DNA from: Thalassobacillus pellis | GTDB taxonomy: Bacteria; Bacillota; Bacilli; Bacillales; Halobacillaceae | DNA length: 61,806 nucleotides | Direction: 5' to 3' | Assembly (NCBI RefSeq): GCF_016908295.1 | Contig: NZ_JAFBDO010000010.1 | Coordinates: 1 to 61,806 of the forward strand | Translations under genes and position numbers: made by a program | The notes under the pieces: model-generated | Told to the model about the DNA's origin: nothing | What the model saw: only the letters and a program-made list of their open reading frames with translations | The model's database searches: none | Shown: in pieces, positions 6,767 to 19,276 of the stretch | How the letters are laid out: every line of letters begins with the position of its first letter | Position numbering within the stretch: the stretch's first letter is position 1

Positions 6767-7159
6767 TTAACGCTTAGAGAATTGTGGTGCACGACGAGCG
6801 CCTTTAAGACCGTATTTCTTACGTTCTTTCATACGGCTGTCACGAGTAAGCAATCCTTCACGCTTCAACGGTGTGCGGTATTCAGGGTCCGCTTGCAGCA
6901 ATGCGCGAGCGATACCATGACGGACTGCACCAGCTTGACCAGTGAATCCACCACCATCGACGTTGACATATACGTCATAGTTACCTTCAGTTTCTGTTAC
7001 AGCAAGGGGCTGCTTAAGAATCGTACGAAGGGTTTCATATGGGAAGTAGTCTTCCGCATCGCGGTTGTTGACTACTACACGGCCGTTACCTGGTACAAGG
7101 CGGACACGTGCAGTTGACTTTTTACGACGGCCAGTGCCATTGTATTGTACTTGTGCCAC
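6767..7159 (-). CDS. rpsI: 30S ribosomal protein S9
   Basis: S9/uS9, 130 aa, full length. The long basic C-terminal tail ends in the invariant KR (APQFSKR) that reaches the P-site tRNA anticodon loop. The N-terminal [16 protein letters not shown] is the family signature. It lies 20 bp downstream of rplM in the standard two-gene rplM-rpsI operon and is followed by a strong intrinsic terminator. Confidence 0.98.
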   Translation of the reverse strand: MAQVQYNGTGRRKKSTARVRLVPGNGRVVVNNRDAEDYFPYETLRTILKQPLAVTETEGNYDVYVNVDGGGFTGQAGAVRHGIARALLQADPEYRTPLKREGLLTRDSRMKERKKYGLKGARRAPQFSKR

Positions 7160-7179
7160 TATTCATTACCTCCTTTGAA

Positions 7180-7617
7180 TTATCCGCGAAGTTCGTAAAC
7201 TTCTGGTTGTTGTGCTTCGTGCTTATGCTCTGGGCCAGCATACACGTGCAGTTTTTTACCCATTTTGCGTCCTAGGCTGCCTTTTGGAAGCATACCCTTG
7301 ATTGCTAGTTCAAGCATTTGTTCAGGGTATTTTGTACGCATTTCGTTCGCCGTACGTGATTTCAAACCACCTGGGTGGTTGGAATGACGGTAGTAAATTT
7401 TATCATTAAGCTTTTTACCTGTAAGTTCAATTTTTTCTGCGTTGATGATGATTACGTGATCACCAGCATCGAAATGTGGTGTATAAGTCGGTTTATGTTT
7501 TCCGCGAAGGATGGAAGCTACTTCACTTGATAGACGACCAAGTGTTTTGCCTTCTGCATCCACAACATACCATTTACGTTCAACGTTACCTTCATTAGCC
7601 ATGAAAGTTGTGCGCAT
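7180..7617 (-). CDS. rplM: 50S ribosomal protein L13
   Basis: L13/uL13, 145 aa, an early assembly protein of the large subunit. [14 protein letters not shown] near the N-terminus and [12 protein letters not shown] near residue 107 are diagnostic. The start at 7617 gives [10 protein letters not shown] and is preceded by AGGAGGG 8 nt upstream; a longer in-frame ATG at 7665 would add 16 residues without a good ribosome-binding site and would run into the leader. It is first gene of the operon, with its own promoter and a structured leader. Confidence 0.97.
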   Translation of the reverse strand: MRTTFMANEGNVERKWYVVDAEGKTLGRLSSEVASILRGKHKPTYTPHFDAGDHVIIINAEKIELTGKKLNDKIYYRHSNHPGGLKSRTANEMRTKYPEQMLELAIKGMLPKGSLGRKMGKKLHVYAGPEHKHEAQQPEVYELRG

Positions 7618-7722
7618 GTCGGTTTCCCTCCTGAATTGTTTAAATGTTTCACAGAGCTTTTTCATTTATCTCGATACGATTAGTTTCCGGGGCTAATCGT
7701 GGTATAGAAATAAAATGCCATA
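7618..7722 (-). promoter_or_regulatory. Probable L13 leader (autoregulatory 5' UTR of rplM-rpsI)
   Basis: The predicted transcript start at about 7722 leaves a 105-nt leader. It contains a hairpin CGATTAG (minus; arms 7677-7683 and 7693-7699, loop of 9). Firmicute rplM genes commonly carry an L13-binding leader; I cannot align it to that model by eye, so the identification is positional. Confidence 0.5.
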
Positions 7723-7728
7723 GAACAT

Positions 7729-7756
7729 ATTATAATACTTACACCATGATTGTCAA
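7729..7756 (-). promoter_or_regulatory. rplM-rpsI promoter
   Basis: Minus-strand TTGACA, 16-nt spacer, TATAAT; both hexamers are perfect. Confidence 0.85.
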
Positions 7757-7810
7757 GCAAATGTTACACCAGGGTAAGTTGTTTTTTTAATCCCTGATAT
7801 AAAGAGTTTT

Positions 7811-8551
7811 TTAATAGTACACTTTCCAGAGAAAAAGCCCGTGCGGCGGTGCTGTTTTCCCAGCTGCGTCTCGGTCCTTCCGGGCAATGATATCGAGCAT
7901 GTCTTCGGGCTCCCTTTCCCCTTGTCCAACTTCAAGGAGTGTACCGACCAGAATCCGTACCATATTGTATAAAAAGCCGCTGCCCCGAAAGATAAAAATC
8001 AGCTCTTCGCCTCTTTTTTCAATATCGGCTTTCATGATCGTACGGATCTTATCCCCTTTCACGCCACTCCTTGCAGCACAAAAGGAAGTAAAATCGTGTT
8101 CACCCTCTAAATAGCTGCACGCCTTCTTCATTGCCTTGATATCCAGTTCATAAGGAAAGTGGTAACTGTACAGCCTGCGGAACAGGTCTGGCTCACCGGC
8201 ATTCCAGATGTGGTAATGATATTCTTTGCCGGTCGTGTCGTAACGAGCATGGAAAGAGGTATCAACAAAATAGACTTCAGAAATTCGGATATCAGCAGGA
8301 AGGGTGGCAGTCAATGCTCTTTTCCAGCCCTCTAAAGGAATATCGAGGTCTGTTTCGAAATGAATGACTTGTCCAAGGGCATGGACGCCTGCATCGGTAC
8401 GCCCGGAAGCGGTGATTTTAACTATTTGCCCTTTATGAAGTTTGGTAAGGGCAGATTCAATTTCGGATTGGACAGTACGGCTGTCGGGCTGTACCTGATA
8501 GCCGGAAAATGCTGTTCCATCATATTGGACAATGCATTTCAGTTTTTTCAC
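7811..8551 (-). CDS. truA: tRNA pseudouridine(38-40) synthase TruA
   Basis: TruA isomerises uridines 38-40 in the tRNA anticodon arm; 246 aa. ASGRTDAGVHALGQ (about 50-63) carries the catalytic Asp. QYDGTAFSGYQ at the N-terminus and FLYNMVRILVG near residue 200 are conserved. I start it at GTG 8551, which has GGAGGAG 5 nt upstream; GTG 8557 abuts that site. It is the last gene of ecfA1-ecfA2-ecfT-truA, 15 bp after ecfT, the same order as B. subtilis ybxA-ybaE-ybaF-truA. Confidence 0.96.
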   Translation of the reverse strand: MKKLKCIVQYDGTAFSGYQVQPDSRTVQSEIESALTKLHKGQIVKITASGRTDAGVHALGQVIHFETDLDIPLEGWKRALTATLPADIRISEVYFVDTSFHARYDTTGKEYHYHIWNAGEPDLFRRLYSYHFPYELDIKAMKKACSYLEGEHDFTSFCAARSGVKGDKIRTIMKADIEKRGEELIFIFRGSGFLYNMVRILVGTLLEVGQGEREPEDMLDIIARKDRDAAGKTAPPHGLFLWKVYY

Positions 8552-8566
8552 AAGCACTCCTCCACC

Positions 8567-9364
8567 CTAACTCCGCGTTAAAAATAAACCGAAGATAACC
8601 AGGCCGAATACAATGAAGCTGTAGATATCCAGCCTGCTGATCTGTAACTTTCTAAGCTTTGACCTGCCTTCTCCGCCCTGGTACCCTCTTGCTTCCATCG
8701 CCATTGCAAGCTCTTCTGCTCGTTTGAAGGCACTGACGAACAATGGGACTAGCAATGGAACGATTGCTTTGACACGGTCTTTGATCGGGCCTGTTTTAAA
8801 ATCGACACCACGTGAGGCCTGAGCTTTTGATATCTTTTCTGTTTCCTGCATAAGTGTGGGAATGAATCTTAGAGATATCGACATCATCAAGGCCAGTTCA
8901 TGAACCGGAAATCGGAACTTTTTCAATGGCCCAAGCATATCCTCAATCGCATCTGTAATGGCAATCGGAGTAGTCGTGAGCGTTAACAAGGACGTGACTA
9001 AAATCAATAAGAAAAAACGTAAGGATAAAGACAAACCTTGGATAAGGCCTCCGGAGTATACATCAAGCGTCAAAATACTGAATAAGACAGTACCTTCCTT
9101 TGTAACGAATAAATGCAGAATAAATGTAAAAAGAATCAAGAACCAGACAGGTGTCAGGCCTTTGACCAGATACTTTACCGGAATTCGTGTCGAGAGTGCA
9201 CTGCCAAGGGAAAAAACGGTCAATAAGCCATAGCTCATAACAGAATTAGCAAAGAACACGATCAGCACAAAGAAAAAAATGATGGTGATTTTTGTCCGGG
9301 GATCCAGATGGTGAATCACCGAATTGCCAGGGACATATTGGCCGATGATCATGTTACTACTCAT
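8567..9364 (-). CDS. ecfT: ECF transporter transmembrane component EcfT
   Basis: Shared transmembrane scaffold of group II energy-coupling-factor vitamin transporters, 265 aa. It has about five or six hydrophobic segments (roughly 27-62, 68-88, 107-127 and 243-262 are clearest) and cytoplasmic coupling-helix motifs with the A-R-G signature: ASRGVDF (about 183-189) and MEARGYQG (about 222-229), which contact the ATPases. It overlaps the end of ecfA2 by 8 bp, indicating translational coupling. Substrate-binding S components are encoded elsewhere. Confidence 0.95.
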   Translation of the reverse strand: MSSNMIIGQYVPGNSVIHHLDPRTKITIIFFFVLIVFFANSVMSYGLLTVFSLGSALSTRIPVKYLVKGLTPVWFLILFTFILHLFVTKEGTVLFSILTLDVYSGGLIQGLSLSLRFFLLILVTSLLTLTTTPIAITDAIEDMLGPLKKFRFPVHELALMMSISLRFIPTLMQETEKISKAQASRGVDFKTGPIKDRVKAIVPLLVPLFVSAFKRAEELAMAMEARGYQGGEGRSKLRKLQISRLDIYSFIVFGLVIFGLFLTRS

Positions 9365-10229
9365 GGGCCTCCCTCCCTTTTACCACAGCAGCTAATTCCT
9401 TTGCTAATTGCGTTATCGTCTGGCCATGATAGGGTACTTTTTTCCCCAACCGCTGCTCAAGCTTGTTCAGGAATTGAATAACTTCCGGCACATCCAATTG
9501 GACCTCACGCAGCTCTTTCTCGTTAACGAATACTTCTTTCGGCTGGCCTTCCATGAACTTCTTTCCGTGGTTGAGTATGATGACATGGTCTGCATACCGT
9601 AGGGCATCTTCCATGCTATGAGTGACTAGTACAGTGGTTAGTCTCTTCTCCTTATGAAGACGGTGAAACATCTCCATGATTTCCCGTTGTCCGCGTGGAT
9701 CAAGTCCTGCTGTAGGCTCATCCAAAACAAGGACATCCGGGCTCATAGCAAGGACACCAGCTATAGCTACACGGCGCATCTGGCCACCGCTCAAGTCAAA
9801 CGGAGAACGATCCAGCAGTTCCTCCGGCAGTTGGACAGCCTGGATTGCTTCCCTTGTCCTCCTCTTAATTTCTTCTTCTTTCACACCGAAATTCAATGGG
9901 CCGAAACCGATATCTTTTTCTACATTTTCTTCAAACAGCTGATGCTCAGGATATTGAAAAACGACACCCACTTTTTCTCTCAAATCTTTTAAATCTTTCG
10001 TCTTCTCCCCCGCCTTCATCGAATGGCTGCCTACAATCACTTCCCCGTTTGTCGGTCGAACGAGCCCATTCAAATGTTGAATCAAGGTAGATTTCCCCGA
10101 GCCTGTATGGCCTATGACCGCAACAAAGGAACCTGACGGAATATGGAAGGATATGTCTTCTAATGCCCGGAATTCAAAAGGTGAATTCGGTTGGTAGATA
10201 TAACTTACATCTTGGAATGTAATGTCCAT
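9357..10229 (-). CDS. ecfA2: ECF transporter ATPase EcfA2
   Basis: ABC ATPase subunit of the ECF module, 290 aa. Walker [10 protein letters not shown] (about 40-48), Q-loop [14 protein letters not shown] signature LSGGQMRR (about 145-152), Walker [13 protein letters not shown] and the switch His in LVTHSMEDA are all intact, so it should hydrolyse ATP. It pairs with EcfA1 as a heterodimer on EcfT. It overlaps the 3' end of ecfA1 by 25 bp. C-terminal residues about 215-290 form the dimerisation extension seen in EcfA proteins. Confidence 0.96.
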   Translation of the reverse strand: MDITFQDVSYIYQPNSPFEFRALEDISFHIPSGSFVAVIGHTGSGKSTLIQHLNGLVRPTNGEVIVGSHSMKAGEKTKDLKDLREKVGVVFQYPEHQLFEENVEKDIGFGPLNFGVKEEEIKRRTREAIQAVQLPEELLDRSPFDLSGGQMRRVAIAGVLAMSPDVLVLDEPTAGLDPRGQREIMEMFHRLHKEKRLTTVLVTHSMEDALRYADHVIILNHGKKFMEGQPKEVFVNEKELREVQLDVPEVIQFLNKLEQRLGKKVPYHGQTITQLAKELAAVVKGREAHE

Positions 10230-11041
10230 AAATCCTCCAGTAACTCCTGGTGATTGAGTGGCTCACGCTGCATTGCCAGACCAGCACCGCTAAGCTCGGC
10301 AGCCAGTTTGGTCACAAAGGGAGTATCTAAGCCAATATCTTGTAGTGCGTCTTTCTGAGCGAAGATGTCTCGTGGTACACCCTCCATCCATGTTTCACCC
10401 TCATTCATGACGATCACACGATCTGCCTGAGTAACTTCATTCAAATCGTGGGTGATAGTAATCAGCGATAAGCTTCGTTTCCTTTGCACCTCACGAATCG
10501 TCTCCATTATTTCCCGTCTTCCTCTTGGATCCAGCATGGCAGTTGCCTCGTCTAAAATAATGAGCTCCGGAGAAACTGCAAGTACACTCGCTATCGCGAC
10601 ACGCTGTTTCTGCCCTCCTGAAAGACGATGGGGCTCATGGCGTTCATACTCACTCATTCCGACTGCTTGCAGGCTTTCTTCAATTCTCTTCAGCATCACT
10701 TCTCTTGGAAGTCCGTGGTTTTCCATACCAAAAGCGACATCGTCTCTGACAGTCGTGCCGACAAACTGGTTATCTGGATTCTGAAAAACCATACCTACAG
10801 TTTTACGGACATCCCAGATGGTATTTTCATTGACAGGCATGCCATCTACAAAGATTTCCCCTGTTTGAGGAAGGAGCAGCCCATTCATCAGCTTCGCAAT
10901 CGTAGATTTCCCCGAACCATTATGACCAATGATCGCCAGCCACTCGTTGGAACCGATATGAAAGCTGACATTTTTCAGTACCCATGGATGGTCTTCCCGA
11001 TAGCGGAATGATACGTTTCTGAATTCGATAAAATGCTGCAA
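10205..11041 (-). CDS. ecfA1: ECF transporter ATPase EcfA1
   Basis: ABC ATPase partner of EcfA2, about 278 aa. Walker [11 protein letters not shown]-loop [10 protein letters not shown], signature LSGGQKQR, Walker [13 protein letters not shown] and switch ITHDLNE are intact. The open frame extends to 11128, but the extra residues do not resemble the family. TTG 11041, preceded by AGGAGG at 7 nt, gives an N-terminus like B. subtilis YbxA. It is first in the ecf-truA operon. The 11042-11272 gap upstream holds no promoter that I would call with confidence; readthrough from rplQ is blocked by a terminator. Confidence 0.95.
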   Translation of the reverse strand: MQHFIEFRNVSFRYREDHPWVLKNVSFHIGSNEWLAIIGHNGSGKSTIAKLMNGLLLPQTGEIFVDGMPVNENTIWDVRKTVGMVFQNPDNQFVGTTVRDDVAFGMENHGLPREVMLKRIEESLQAVGMSEYERHEPHRLSGGQKQRVAIASVLAVSPELIILDEATAMLDPRGRREIMETIREVQRKRSLSLITITHDLNEVTQADRVIVMNEGETWMEGVPRDIFAQKDALQDIGLDTPFVTKLAAELSGAGLAMQREPLNHQELLEDLWTLHSKM

Positions 11042-11272
11042 ATGCTGCTCCTCCTCTCCATTTCCTTGTATTATTTCCCGGGGAATACTGTCGATTACCG
11101 CGAGGAATGTAAAAATCAAAGTTATCAATCGGTACGGATTCCCCAGTCATATCCAGCAAGACTTTTATAAAGCTGCGTTATGCCGGGAAATGAAGGCTTT
11201 GGAATGTGCTGCTGCCACTTGGAAAATAAGCAGGCAATTTCCGCTCACATTAATATATCTTAAAGCCTTTTT

Positions 11273-11327
11273 AAAAATAAAAAAGGGCTGGAACCAACCT
11301 CTAGCTGAGATTCCGTCCTGCCCTTTT
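11273..11327 (-). terminator. Terminator of the rpoA-rplQ end of the ribosomal gene cluster
   Basis: Minus-strand AAAAGGGC paired with GCCCTTTT, with an inner GGAA/TTCC pair, followed by TTATTTTT. It lies 17 bp after the rplQ stop and ends the long S10-spc-alpha run. Confidence 0.85.
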
Positions 11328-11343
11328 GCACCAATTTTAATGA

Positions 11344-11703
11344 TTAAACTAGTTCGATGATCGCCATTTTTGCACCATCGCCTTGACGTTCGCCCAGCTT
11401 CAACACACGAGTGTATCCGCCTTGACGATCCTCATAACGTGGAGCGATATCAGAAAATAGTTTTTGTAGTGCTGTTTGATCTCCTTCTTCATCAGCAGTT
11501 GCATCATAAAGATATGATTCTGCCTGTCTGCGTGCATGAAGATCGCCACGCTTGCCAAGTGTGATCATTTTATCAACGACAGAACGAAGCTCTTTCGCTT
11601 TTGCCTCAGTCGTTTCAATTCGTTCATGAATGATTAGATCAGTCGCCAGGTTACGAAGGAGCGCCAAGCGCTTATCCGTTGTACGACCCAGTTTTCTAGC
11701 CAT
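11344..11703 (-). CDS. rplQ: 50S ribosomal protein L17
   Basis: L17/bL17, 119 aa, at the polypeptide exit side of the large subunit. The N-terminal [22 protein letters not shown] and [15 protein letters not shown] are diagnostic. It contains the ~12-residue acidic insert DATADEEGD usual for bacilli. It follows rpoA by about 48 bp and is the last gene of the alpha operon. Confidence 0.98.
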   Translation of the reverse strand: MARKLGRTTDKRLALLRNLATDLIIHERIETTEAKAKELRSVVDKMITLGKRGDLHARRQAESYLYDATADEEGDQTALQKLFSDIAPRYEDRQGGYTRVLKLGERQGDGAKMAIIELV

Positions 11704-11751
11704 TGATTATCCCTCCCTTAATTAGGATTCTCTAAAGATGTCATCTATCGA

Positions 11752-12696
11752 TCAATCGTCCTTACGAAGACCCAAGCCGAGTTCTTCTAATTTATACTTC
11801 ACTTCTTCAAGTGATTTACGTCCAAGGTTACGCACCTTCATCATATCTTCCTCAGATTTATGAGCAAGTTCCTGCACTGTATTGATTCCTGCACGCTTTA
11901 AGCAATTGTAGGAACGTACAGACAGGTCAAGTTCTTCAATAGTCATCTCGAGAACTTTTTCTTTTTGGTCCTCTTCTTTCTCGACCATGATTTCAGCCTT
12001 TTGAGCTTCGTCTGTCAGGCCGACAAAGATGTTGAGATGTTCCATATAGACTTTAGCCCCTAAAGATACAGCTTCTTCTGGGCGAATGCTTCCGTCTGTC
12101 CAGACATCCAATGTCAATTTATCGAAATTAGAAGTTTGACCTACACGAGTGTTTTCCACTTGGTAAGTGACACGTGCGACCGGCGTGAAAATGGAATCCA
12201 CCGGAATTACTCCAATCGGAAGATCTTCGTGGTTATTGCCTTCTGCAGGGCGATAACCTCTGCCACGCTCAGCAGTAATACGCATTTGCAGGCTGGCGTT
12301 TGGTCCTAGAGTGGCGATGTGAATGTCCGGATTCAGCACTTCTACATCACTATCATGGGTGATGTCAGCAGCAGTGACCTTTCCTTCTCCTTGTACATCG
12401 ATTTCCAGTGTCTTTTCTTCCTCAGAATAAATTTTCAAAGCAAGCTTTTTCAAGTTAAGGATGATAGTAGTAACGTCCTCAACAATCCCATCAATCGTTG
12501 AAAATTCATGGAGTGCCCCTTCAATCTGAACAGAAGTTACAGCAGCGCCAGGAAGCGAGGATAATAGGATACGACGTAAGGAGTTACCTAGTGTTGTACC
12601 ATACCCACGTTCGAGCGGTTCAACAACGAACTTACCAAAAGTGGCATCTTCGCTGACTTCAACCGTTTCAATTTTTGGCTTTTCAATTTCGATCAT
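11752..12696 (-). CDS. rpoA: DNA-directed RNA polymerase subunit alpha
   Basis: Alpha subunit, 314 aa (usual bacilli length). The N-terminal domain (1 to about 228) dimerises and nucleates polymerase assembly. An acidic linker [16 protein letters not shown] precedes the C-terminal domain (about 245-314), whose [11 protein letters not shown] and [14 protein letters not shown] helices bind UP elements and activators. Translation starts at ATG 12696. Unlike the genes before it, it sits behind a 183-bp gap with its own promoter and a hairpin. Confidence 0.98.
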   Translation of the reverse strand: MIEIEKPKIETVEVSEDATFGKFVVEPLERGYGTTLGNSLRRILLSSLPGAAVTSVQIEGALHEFSTIDGIVEDVTTIILNLKKLALKIYSEEEKTLEIDVQGEGKVTAADITHDSDVEVLNPDIHIATLGPNASLQMRITAERGRGYRPAEGNNHEDLPIGVIPVDSIFTPVARVTYQVENTRVGQTSNFDKLTLDVWTDGSIRPEEAVSLGAKVYMEHLNIFVGLTDEAQKAEIMVEKEEDQKEKVLEMTIEELDLSVRSYNCLKRAGINTVQELAHKSEEDMMKVRNLGRKSLEEVKYKLEELGLGLRKDD

Positions 12697-12729
12697 TCAA
12701 CAAAACCCTCCTTCAAAACGTCGAAACCC

Positions 12730-12752
12730 CGGTTAGACCATTCGTCTAACCG
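12730..12752 (-). promoter_or_regulatory. Hairpin in the rpoA leader
   Basis: Perfect 9-bp stem CGGTTAGAC/GTCTAACCG with a 5-nt loop, about 34 nt before the rpoA start, without a following T-run. It is not a simple terminator. A role in translation control or as an RNase site is possible but unproven. Confidence 0.5.
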
Positions 12753-12834
12753 AAATTCCTCAGGTAGGCAGTCCCCGATTTAGAACAATTATCGTTCTTA
12801 CTGTCTGTTTTTACGCGATGCTGTTTAAATAGCT

Positions 12835-12863
12835 ATCATAACCCATTATAGACAGGGTGACAA
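12835..12863 (-). promoter_or_regulatory. Internal promoter of rpoA-rplQ
   Basis: Minus-strand TTGTCA, 17-nt spacer, TATGAT, in the rpsK-rpoA gap. It gives a leader of about 130 nt. Confidence 0.65.
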
Positions 12864-12879
12864 ATTCTATACAGAAAAG

Positions 12880-13269
12880 TTATACACGACGACGTTTTGG
12901 TGGGCGGCAGCCATTGTGAGGTACTGGTGTAACATCACGGATAGCTGTAACTTCAAGACCTGCTGCCTGAAGTGCACGGATTGCAGCTTCACGACCAGCT
13001 CCAGGTCCTTTTACAGTTACTTCAAGGGTTTTCATGCCATGCTCTTGAGCTGCTTTTGCTGCAGCTTCAGATGCCATTTGGGCTGCGAATGGCGTAGATT
13101 TACGGGAACCTTTGAAGCCTAGTGAACCAGCACTGCTCCAGCTGACCGCATTTCCTTGTACATCGGTGATAGTAACGATCGTATTATTGAAAGTGGAACG
13201 GATATGAGCCATACCAGTTTCAATATTCTTTTTCACACGACGCTTACGAGTGTTAGTTTTACGTGCCAT
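12880..13269 (-). CDS. rpsK: 30S ribosomal protein S11
   Basis: S11/uS11, 129 aa, platform of the small subunit next to the mRNA exit. The motifs [36 protein letters not shown] and the C-terminal [18 protein letters not shown] are diagnostic. It is 30 bp downstream of rpsM. Confidence 0.98.
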   Translation of the reverse strand: MARKTNTRKRRVKKNIETGMAHIRSTFNNTIVTITDVQGNAVSWSSAGSLGFKGSRKSTPFAAQMASEAAAKAAQEHGMKTLEVTVKGPGAGREAAIRALQAAGLEVTAIRDVTPVPHNGCRPPKRRRV

Positions 13270-13299
13270 ATTGTTTTACTTACCTCCTTCTGTCAGTGA

Positions 13300-13665
13300 T
13301 TATTTACGTTTATTAGCAACGGTACGACGTGGTCCCTTACGAGTACGGGAGTTGTTCTTGGTCTTTTGACCGCGAACTGGTAGTCCGCGACGGTGGCGGA
13401 TTCCACGGTAAGAACCGATTTCAATCAAACGTTTGATGTTTAGAGAAACTTCACGACGAAGATCCCCTTCAACGTTATAGCCTTCAACTGCTTTACGGAT
13501 TCTTGCTAGTTCGTCCTCTGTCAAGTCGCGGACGCGTGTGTTTTCAGAAACGTCAGCTTTATTCAGGATTTCTTTAGCAGCGGATTTACCGATACCATAG
13601 ACATAAGTCAATGAAATCGCGACGCGCTTGTCACGAGGAATATCTACACCTGCAATACGTGCCAT
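13300..13665 (-). CDS. rpsM: 30S ribosomal protein S13
   Basis: S13/uS13, 121 aa, small-subunit head, contacting L5 and P-site tRNA. The N-terminal [13 protein letters not shown], the GIGKSAA helix-hairpin-helix, and [27 protein letters not shown] are diagnostic. It lies 24 bp after rpmJ in the alpha operon. Confidence 0.98.
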   Translation of the reverse strand: MARIAGVDIPRDKRVAISLTYVYGIGKSAAKEILNKADVSENTRVRDLTEDELARIRKAVEGYNVEGDLRREVSLNIKRLIEIGSYRGIRHRRGLPVRGQKTKNNSRTRKGPRRTVANKRK

Positions 13666-13689
13666 AAGCTACGTGCACCTCCTTCAGAG

Positions 13690-13818
<129 letters not shown>

Positions 13819-13836
13819 TTATCGGAGCATTCCATG

Positions 13837-14055
13837 CTATTTATAACGGTACGTAATTCGTCCTCTTGTCAAATCATACGGGGAAAGTTCAACCGTCACT
13901 TTGTCGCCAGGCAAGATCCTGATGAAATGCATGCGAATCTTACCGGATACGTGTGCCAGTACGGTGTGGCCGTTTTCCAACTCTACCTTGAACATAGCAT
14001 TCGGCAGGGTTTCAACGACGGTACCTTCCACTTCAATTACATCGTCTTTCGCCAT
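13837..14055 (-). CDS. infA: Translation initiation factor IF-1
   Basis: IF-1, 72 aa, an OB-fold protein that occupies the A site during initiation. [30 protein letters not shown] and the [23 protein letters not shown] end are diagnostic. Its start overlaps the 3' end of the preceding KOW-domain gene by 23 bp, so translation is probably coupled. A GGGAGATC ribosome-binding site lies within that upstream gene. Confidence 0.98.
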   Translation of the reverse strand: MAKDDVIEVEGTVVETLPNAMFKVELENGHTVLAHVSGKIRMHFIRILPGDKVTVELSPYDLTRGRITYRYK

Positions 14056-14368
14056 CGAGTTGATCTCCCTTCTTCAAATCAGTCACTACTTCATTGAGAA
14101 ATTTAGTAAGGGCAAAACGGATTTTGCCGTTTGTGACGCGACCAGTTTCTAGAAGGCTGTTTTGGACTTCTGGAGAGACGAAATCCATCAGCTCAACATG
14201 CTGCAGATTTTTTTTCTTTGGTCGATCATACTTTCGCTTCTCCCCATCAGCAAGCAGTGCAAAGCGCTCATCAAGCAAACCGATGATCAATGCATACTGA
14301 CCTGCCTCTCGTCCCTGTACAATACGAACAACTTGACCTATTCGCGGACTCGACTCAGTTTCGTTCAA
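14033..14368 (-). CDS. KOW-domain RNA-binding protein (L14e-like, YbzG position)
   Basis: Small basic protein, 111 aa, with an N-terminal KOW-like segment ([33 protein letters not shown]) resembling archaeal/eukaryotic L14e and related RNA-binding proteins. The C-terminal 45 residues are longer than the usual annotated product of this locus in B. subtilis (ybzG). It sits between map and infA, overlapping infA, as in other Bacillaceae. It may associate with ribosomes; this is inference from the fold and context. Confidence 0.8.
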   Translation of the reverse strand: MNETESSPRIGQVVRIVQGREAGQYALIIGLLDERFALLADGEKRKYDRPKKKNLQHVELMDFVSPEVQNSLLETGRVTNGKIRFALTKFLNEVVTDLKKGDQLDGERRCN

Positions 14369-14384
14369 TAACGATCACCTTCAC

Positions 14385-15820
<1,436 letters not shown>

Positions 15821-15832
15821 TTATGCGGATGA

Positions 15833-17125
15833 TTATTTAATAAAACCTTTGTAATGGCGTTTTACTAATTGACTTTCCAACTGTTTCATCATTTCAAGGG
15901 CTACCCCTACAACGATCAGCAAGCTGGTACCGCCGATTTGAATGGTAGGTGGCAGTTCCGCAATCGATCCGAGTATGATCGGCAATATCGATACGGCTGC
16001 AAGAAATATGGAGCCGACGAACGTTAGACGATACATGACTCGCGTCAAATACGTTTCCGTGTTTTGCCCTGGACGGATACCAGGGATATAACCGCCTTGC
16101 TTCTTCAGGTTTTCAGCCATTTGTTCCGGATTGACCTGCACAAATGTATAGAAGTAAGTGAAGGCGATGATTAATGCAACGTAGATGATCATACCAGGCC
16201 AGTTCTGGTAATCGAAAATATATTCAATCGTACTGGCGATTTCGCTGCCTTCAAAAAAGCCTGCAATCGTACGAGGCGCAATGATGAAGGAAATTGCGAA
16301 AATCACCGGGATTACTCCGGCAGCATTCACTTTTATCGGTAAATGCGTAGAGTGACCGCCTACTGGTGAACGATTCACCAGACGTTTGGCATACTGGACT
16401 GGAATCTTACGCAGAGCCTGCTGGATGAAAATGACACCAACAACCACTGCAATAATGACAAGTGCAATGATTCCAACAATGACCAGATTGATGAACAGCT
16501 GATTCCCCGGGTCCGAAAAATACTTATCGTATAATTGGTTAACCCCTGTAGGAATGGCAGCAACGATACCGGCAAAAATCAGGATGGAAATTCCATTTCC
16601 AACCCCATTCGCGGTAATCTGCTCACCTAGCCACATTAAAAACGCTGTACCGCCAGTCAGTACCAGCGCAATGACTGCAAATTTGCCAATGCCAGGATTT
16701 TGGATCAATTGACCTTGCGTCATGGCATTGAACCCGATCGACATCCCAATCGCCTGAATGAATGCAAGGGCGATTGTGCCGTAGCGGGTAAACTGAGCTA
16801 ATTTCCGGCGGCCCACTTCCCCTTGTTTCTTCCATTCGGTGAACTTCGGTACTACATCCATCTGCAGCAGCTGCATGATGATGGAAGCAGTGATGTAAGG
16901 CATGATTCCCATTGCAAAAATGGAGAAGTTCTGTAATGCCCCGCCTCCGAATGTGTTTAGAAAACCGAAGGCATTCTGTTCATCCATAAAGTTGATGGCA
17001 TCTTTATTAGTGAATGGTACGGGAATGAATGTCCCGAACCTGAAGATGACCAGCATCAACAAAGTGAAAATGATTTTCCGCCGAATATCACCCACGCGCA
17101 TAAAGTTGGAGATTGTCCGGAACAT
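15833..17125 (-). CDS. secY: Protein translocase subunit SecY
   Basis: Channel subunit of the SecYEG translocon, 430 aa, with ten transmembrane segments in the usual pattern starting about residues 17-37. Diagnostic are PYITASIIMQLLQ (plug/TM2 region), GNGISILIFAGIVA (TM4-5) and PGIRPGQNTETYL in the C5 cytoplasmic loop that binds SecA and the ribosome. Its ATG overlaps the last base of rplO. Partner SecE is encoded at 44186-44362. Confidence 0.98.
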   Translation of the reverse strand: MFRTISNFMRVGDIRRKIIFTLLMLVIFRFGTFIPVPFTNKDAINFMDEQNAFGFLNTFGGGALQNFSIFAMGIMPYITASIIMQLLQMDVVPKFTEWKKQGEVGRRKLAQFTRYGTIALAFIQAIGMSIGFNAMTQGQLIQNPGIGKFAVIALVLTGGTAFLMWLGEQITANGVGNGISILIFAGIVAAIPTGVNQLYDKYFSDPGNQLFINLVIVGIIALVIIAVVVGVIFIQQALRKIPVQYAKRLVNRSPVGGHSTHLPIKVNAAGVIPVIFAISFIIAPRTIAGFFEGSEIASTIEYIFDYQNWPGMIIYVALIIAFTYFYTFVQVNPEQMAENLKKQGGYIPGIRPGQNTETYLTRVMYRLTFVGSIFLAAVSILPIILGSIAELPPTIQIGGTSLLIVVGVALEMMKQLESQLVKRHYKGFIK

Positions 17126-17565
17126 TAAATCACCTCAGTTTGACCGCCCGCTGCTTCAATTGCTTCTTTAGCGGAAGCAGAGAACTTATGAGCTTTCACT
17201 GTCAATTTTTTCTCGATGGAGCCATTACCAAGAATTTTGACACCAGCTTTAACCTTGCTGACTACGCCTTCTTCAAGTAAAAGCTCTGGAGTTACCTCCG
17301 TGCCTTCATCAAAACGGTTTAGGGCATCAAGATTGACGATAGTGAATTCCTTACGGTGGATGTTTGTGAATCCACGCTTAGGAAGGCGTTGGAAAAGTGG
17401 CATTTGTCCACCTTCGAATCCTGGACGTACACCGCCGCCGGAACGGGCTTTTTGACCTTTGTGTCCACGGCCGGATGTTTTACCATTTCCTGTTGCCATA
17501 CCACGACCAACACGGTTGCGTTCTTTACGAGCACCTTTTGATGGTTTCAATTCATGTAGTTTCAT
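17125..17565 (-). CDS. rplO: 50S ribosomal protein L15
   Basis: L15/uL15, 146 aa. The Gly/Arg-rich N-terminus ([31 protein letters not shown]) threads into 23S rRNA; the [18 protein letters not shown] motif is diagnostic. Adjacent to rpmD and secY in the spc operon. Confidence 0.98.
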   Translation of the reverse strand: MKLHELKPSKGARKERNRVGRGMATGNGKTSGRGHKGQKARSGGGVRPGFEGGQMPLFQRLPKRGFTNIHRKEFTIVNLDALNRFDEGTEVTPELLLEEGVVSKVKAGVKILGNGSIEKKLTVKAHKFSASAKEAIEAAGGQTEVI

Positions 17566-17591
17566 GCGAGCACCTCCTCTTTGCGCTAGAT

Positions 17592-17777
17592 TTATTCTAC
17601 TTCTTTCACAGCAATCAGGTGGGATACCTTATTGACCATTCCACGAGTGGATGGGTTGTCTTCAAGGACCACTGATTGACGGATTTTATTCAAGCCTAGT
17701 GTTTTGACAGTAAGACGTTGGTCTTCAGGTCTGCCGATAACACTGCGCGTGAGGGTAATTTCCAACTTTTTAGCCAT
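17592..17777 (-). CDS. rpmD: 50S ribosomal protein L30
   Basis: L30/uL30, 61 aa. [29 protein letters not shown] and a C-terminal [13 protein letters not shown] match the bacterial form. Thirteen bp downstream of rpsE. Confidence 0.97.
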   Translation of the reverse strand: MAKKLEITLTRSVIGRPEDQRLTVKTLGLNKIRQSVVLEDNPSTRGMVNKVSHLIAVKEVE

Positions 17778-17790
17778 GTGATTTCCCTCC

Positions 17791-18677
<887 letters not shown>

Positions 18678-18709
18678 CCAGGTCACTCCTTTCTGTTCCC
18701 TATTGAACC

Positions 18710-19246
18710 TTATTTAGCAGTTTTACCTTCTTTACGACGTACATATTCGCCTTCATAACGGATACCTTTACCTTTGTAAGGCTCTGGCGGGCGGATCGCA
18801 CGGATGTTGGCAGCAACTGCACCAACTAGTTCTTTATCAATACCTTTGATGACAATCTTCGTGTTTGATGGAACATCGATTTCGATGCCGTCACGCTGTT
18901 CAACTTCCACTGGGTGGGAATAACCAGCGTTGATAGTTACTTTATTACCTTGCTTTGCCGCACGATAACCTACACCGATGATTTCAAGGCCCTTTTCATA
19001 GCCTTTGGAAACTCCTTCAACCATGTTTCCGATCAAGCTGCGTGTAGTTCCGTGCAAAGCACGATGCTCTTTGTTGTCGCTTGGGCGCTCAACAGTAAGA
19101 ACGTTATCTTCGATTTTAATCGTCATGTCCTCATGGAAAGTTTGTGTAAGCTCCCCTTTAGGACCTTTGACAGTAATTGTGTTGTTATCGTTTTTGATTT
19201 CAACACCTTCTGGGATTTCTAATGTTTTAAAACCTACGCGAGACAT
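18710..19246 (-). CDS. rplF: 50S ribosomal protein L6
   Basis: L6/uL6, 178 aa, at the factor-binding site near the sarcin-ricin loop. Two repeated domains; [24 protein letters not shown] and [25 protein letters not shown] are diagnostic. Confidence 0.98.
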   Translation of the reverse strand: MSRVGFKTLEIPEGVEIKNDNNTITVKGPKGELTQTFHEDMTIKIEDNVLTVERPSDNKEHRALHGTTRSLIGNMVEGVSKGYEKGLEIIGVGYRAAKQGNKVTINAGYSHPVEVEQRDGIEIDVPSNTKIVIKGIDKELVGAVAANIRAIRPPEPYKGKGIRYEGEYVRRKEGKTAK

Positions 19247-19276
19247 ACTTTTGCACCTCCTGTCTTCTCTTTAGGA

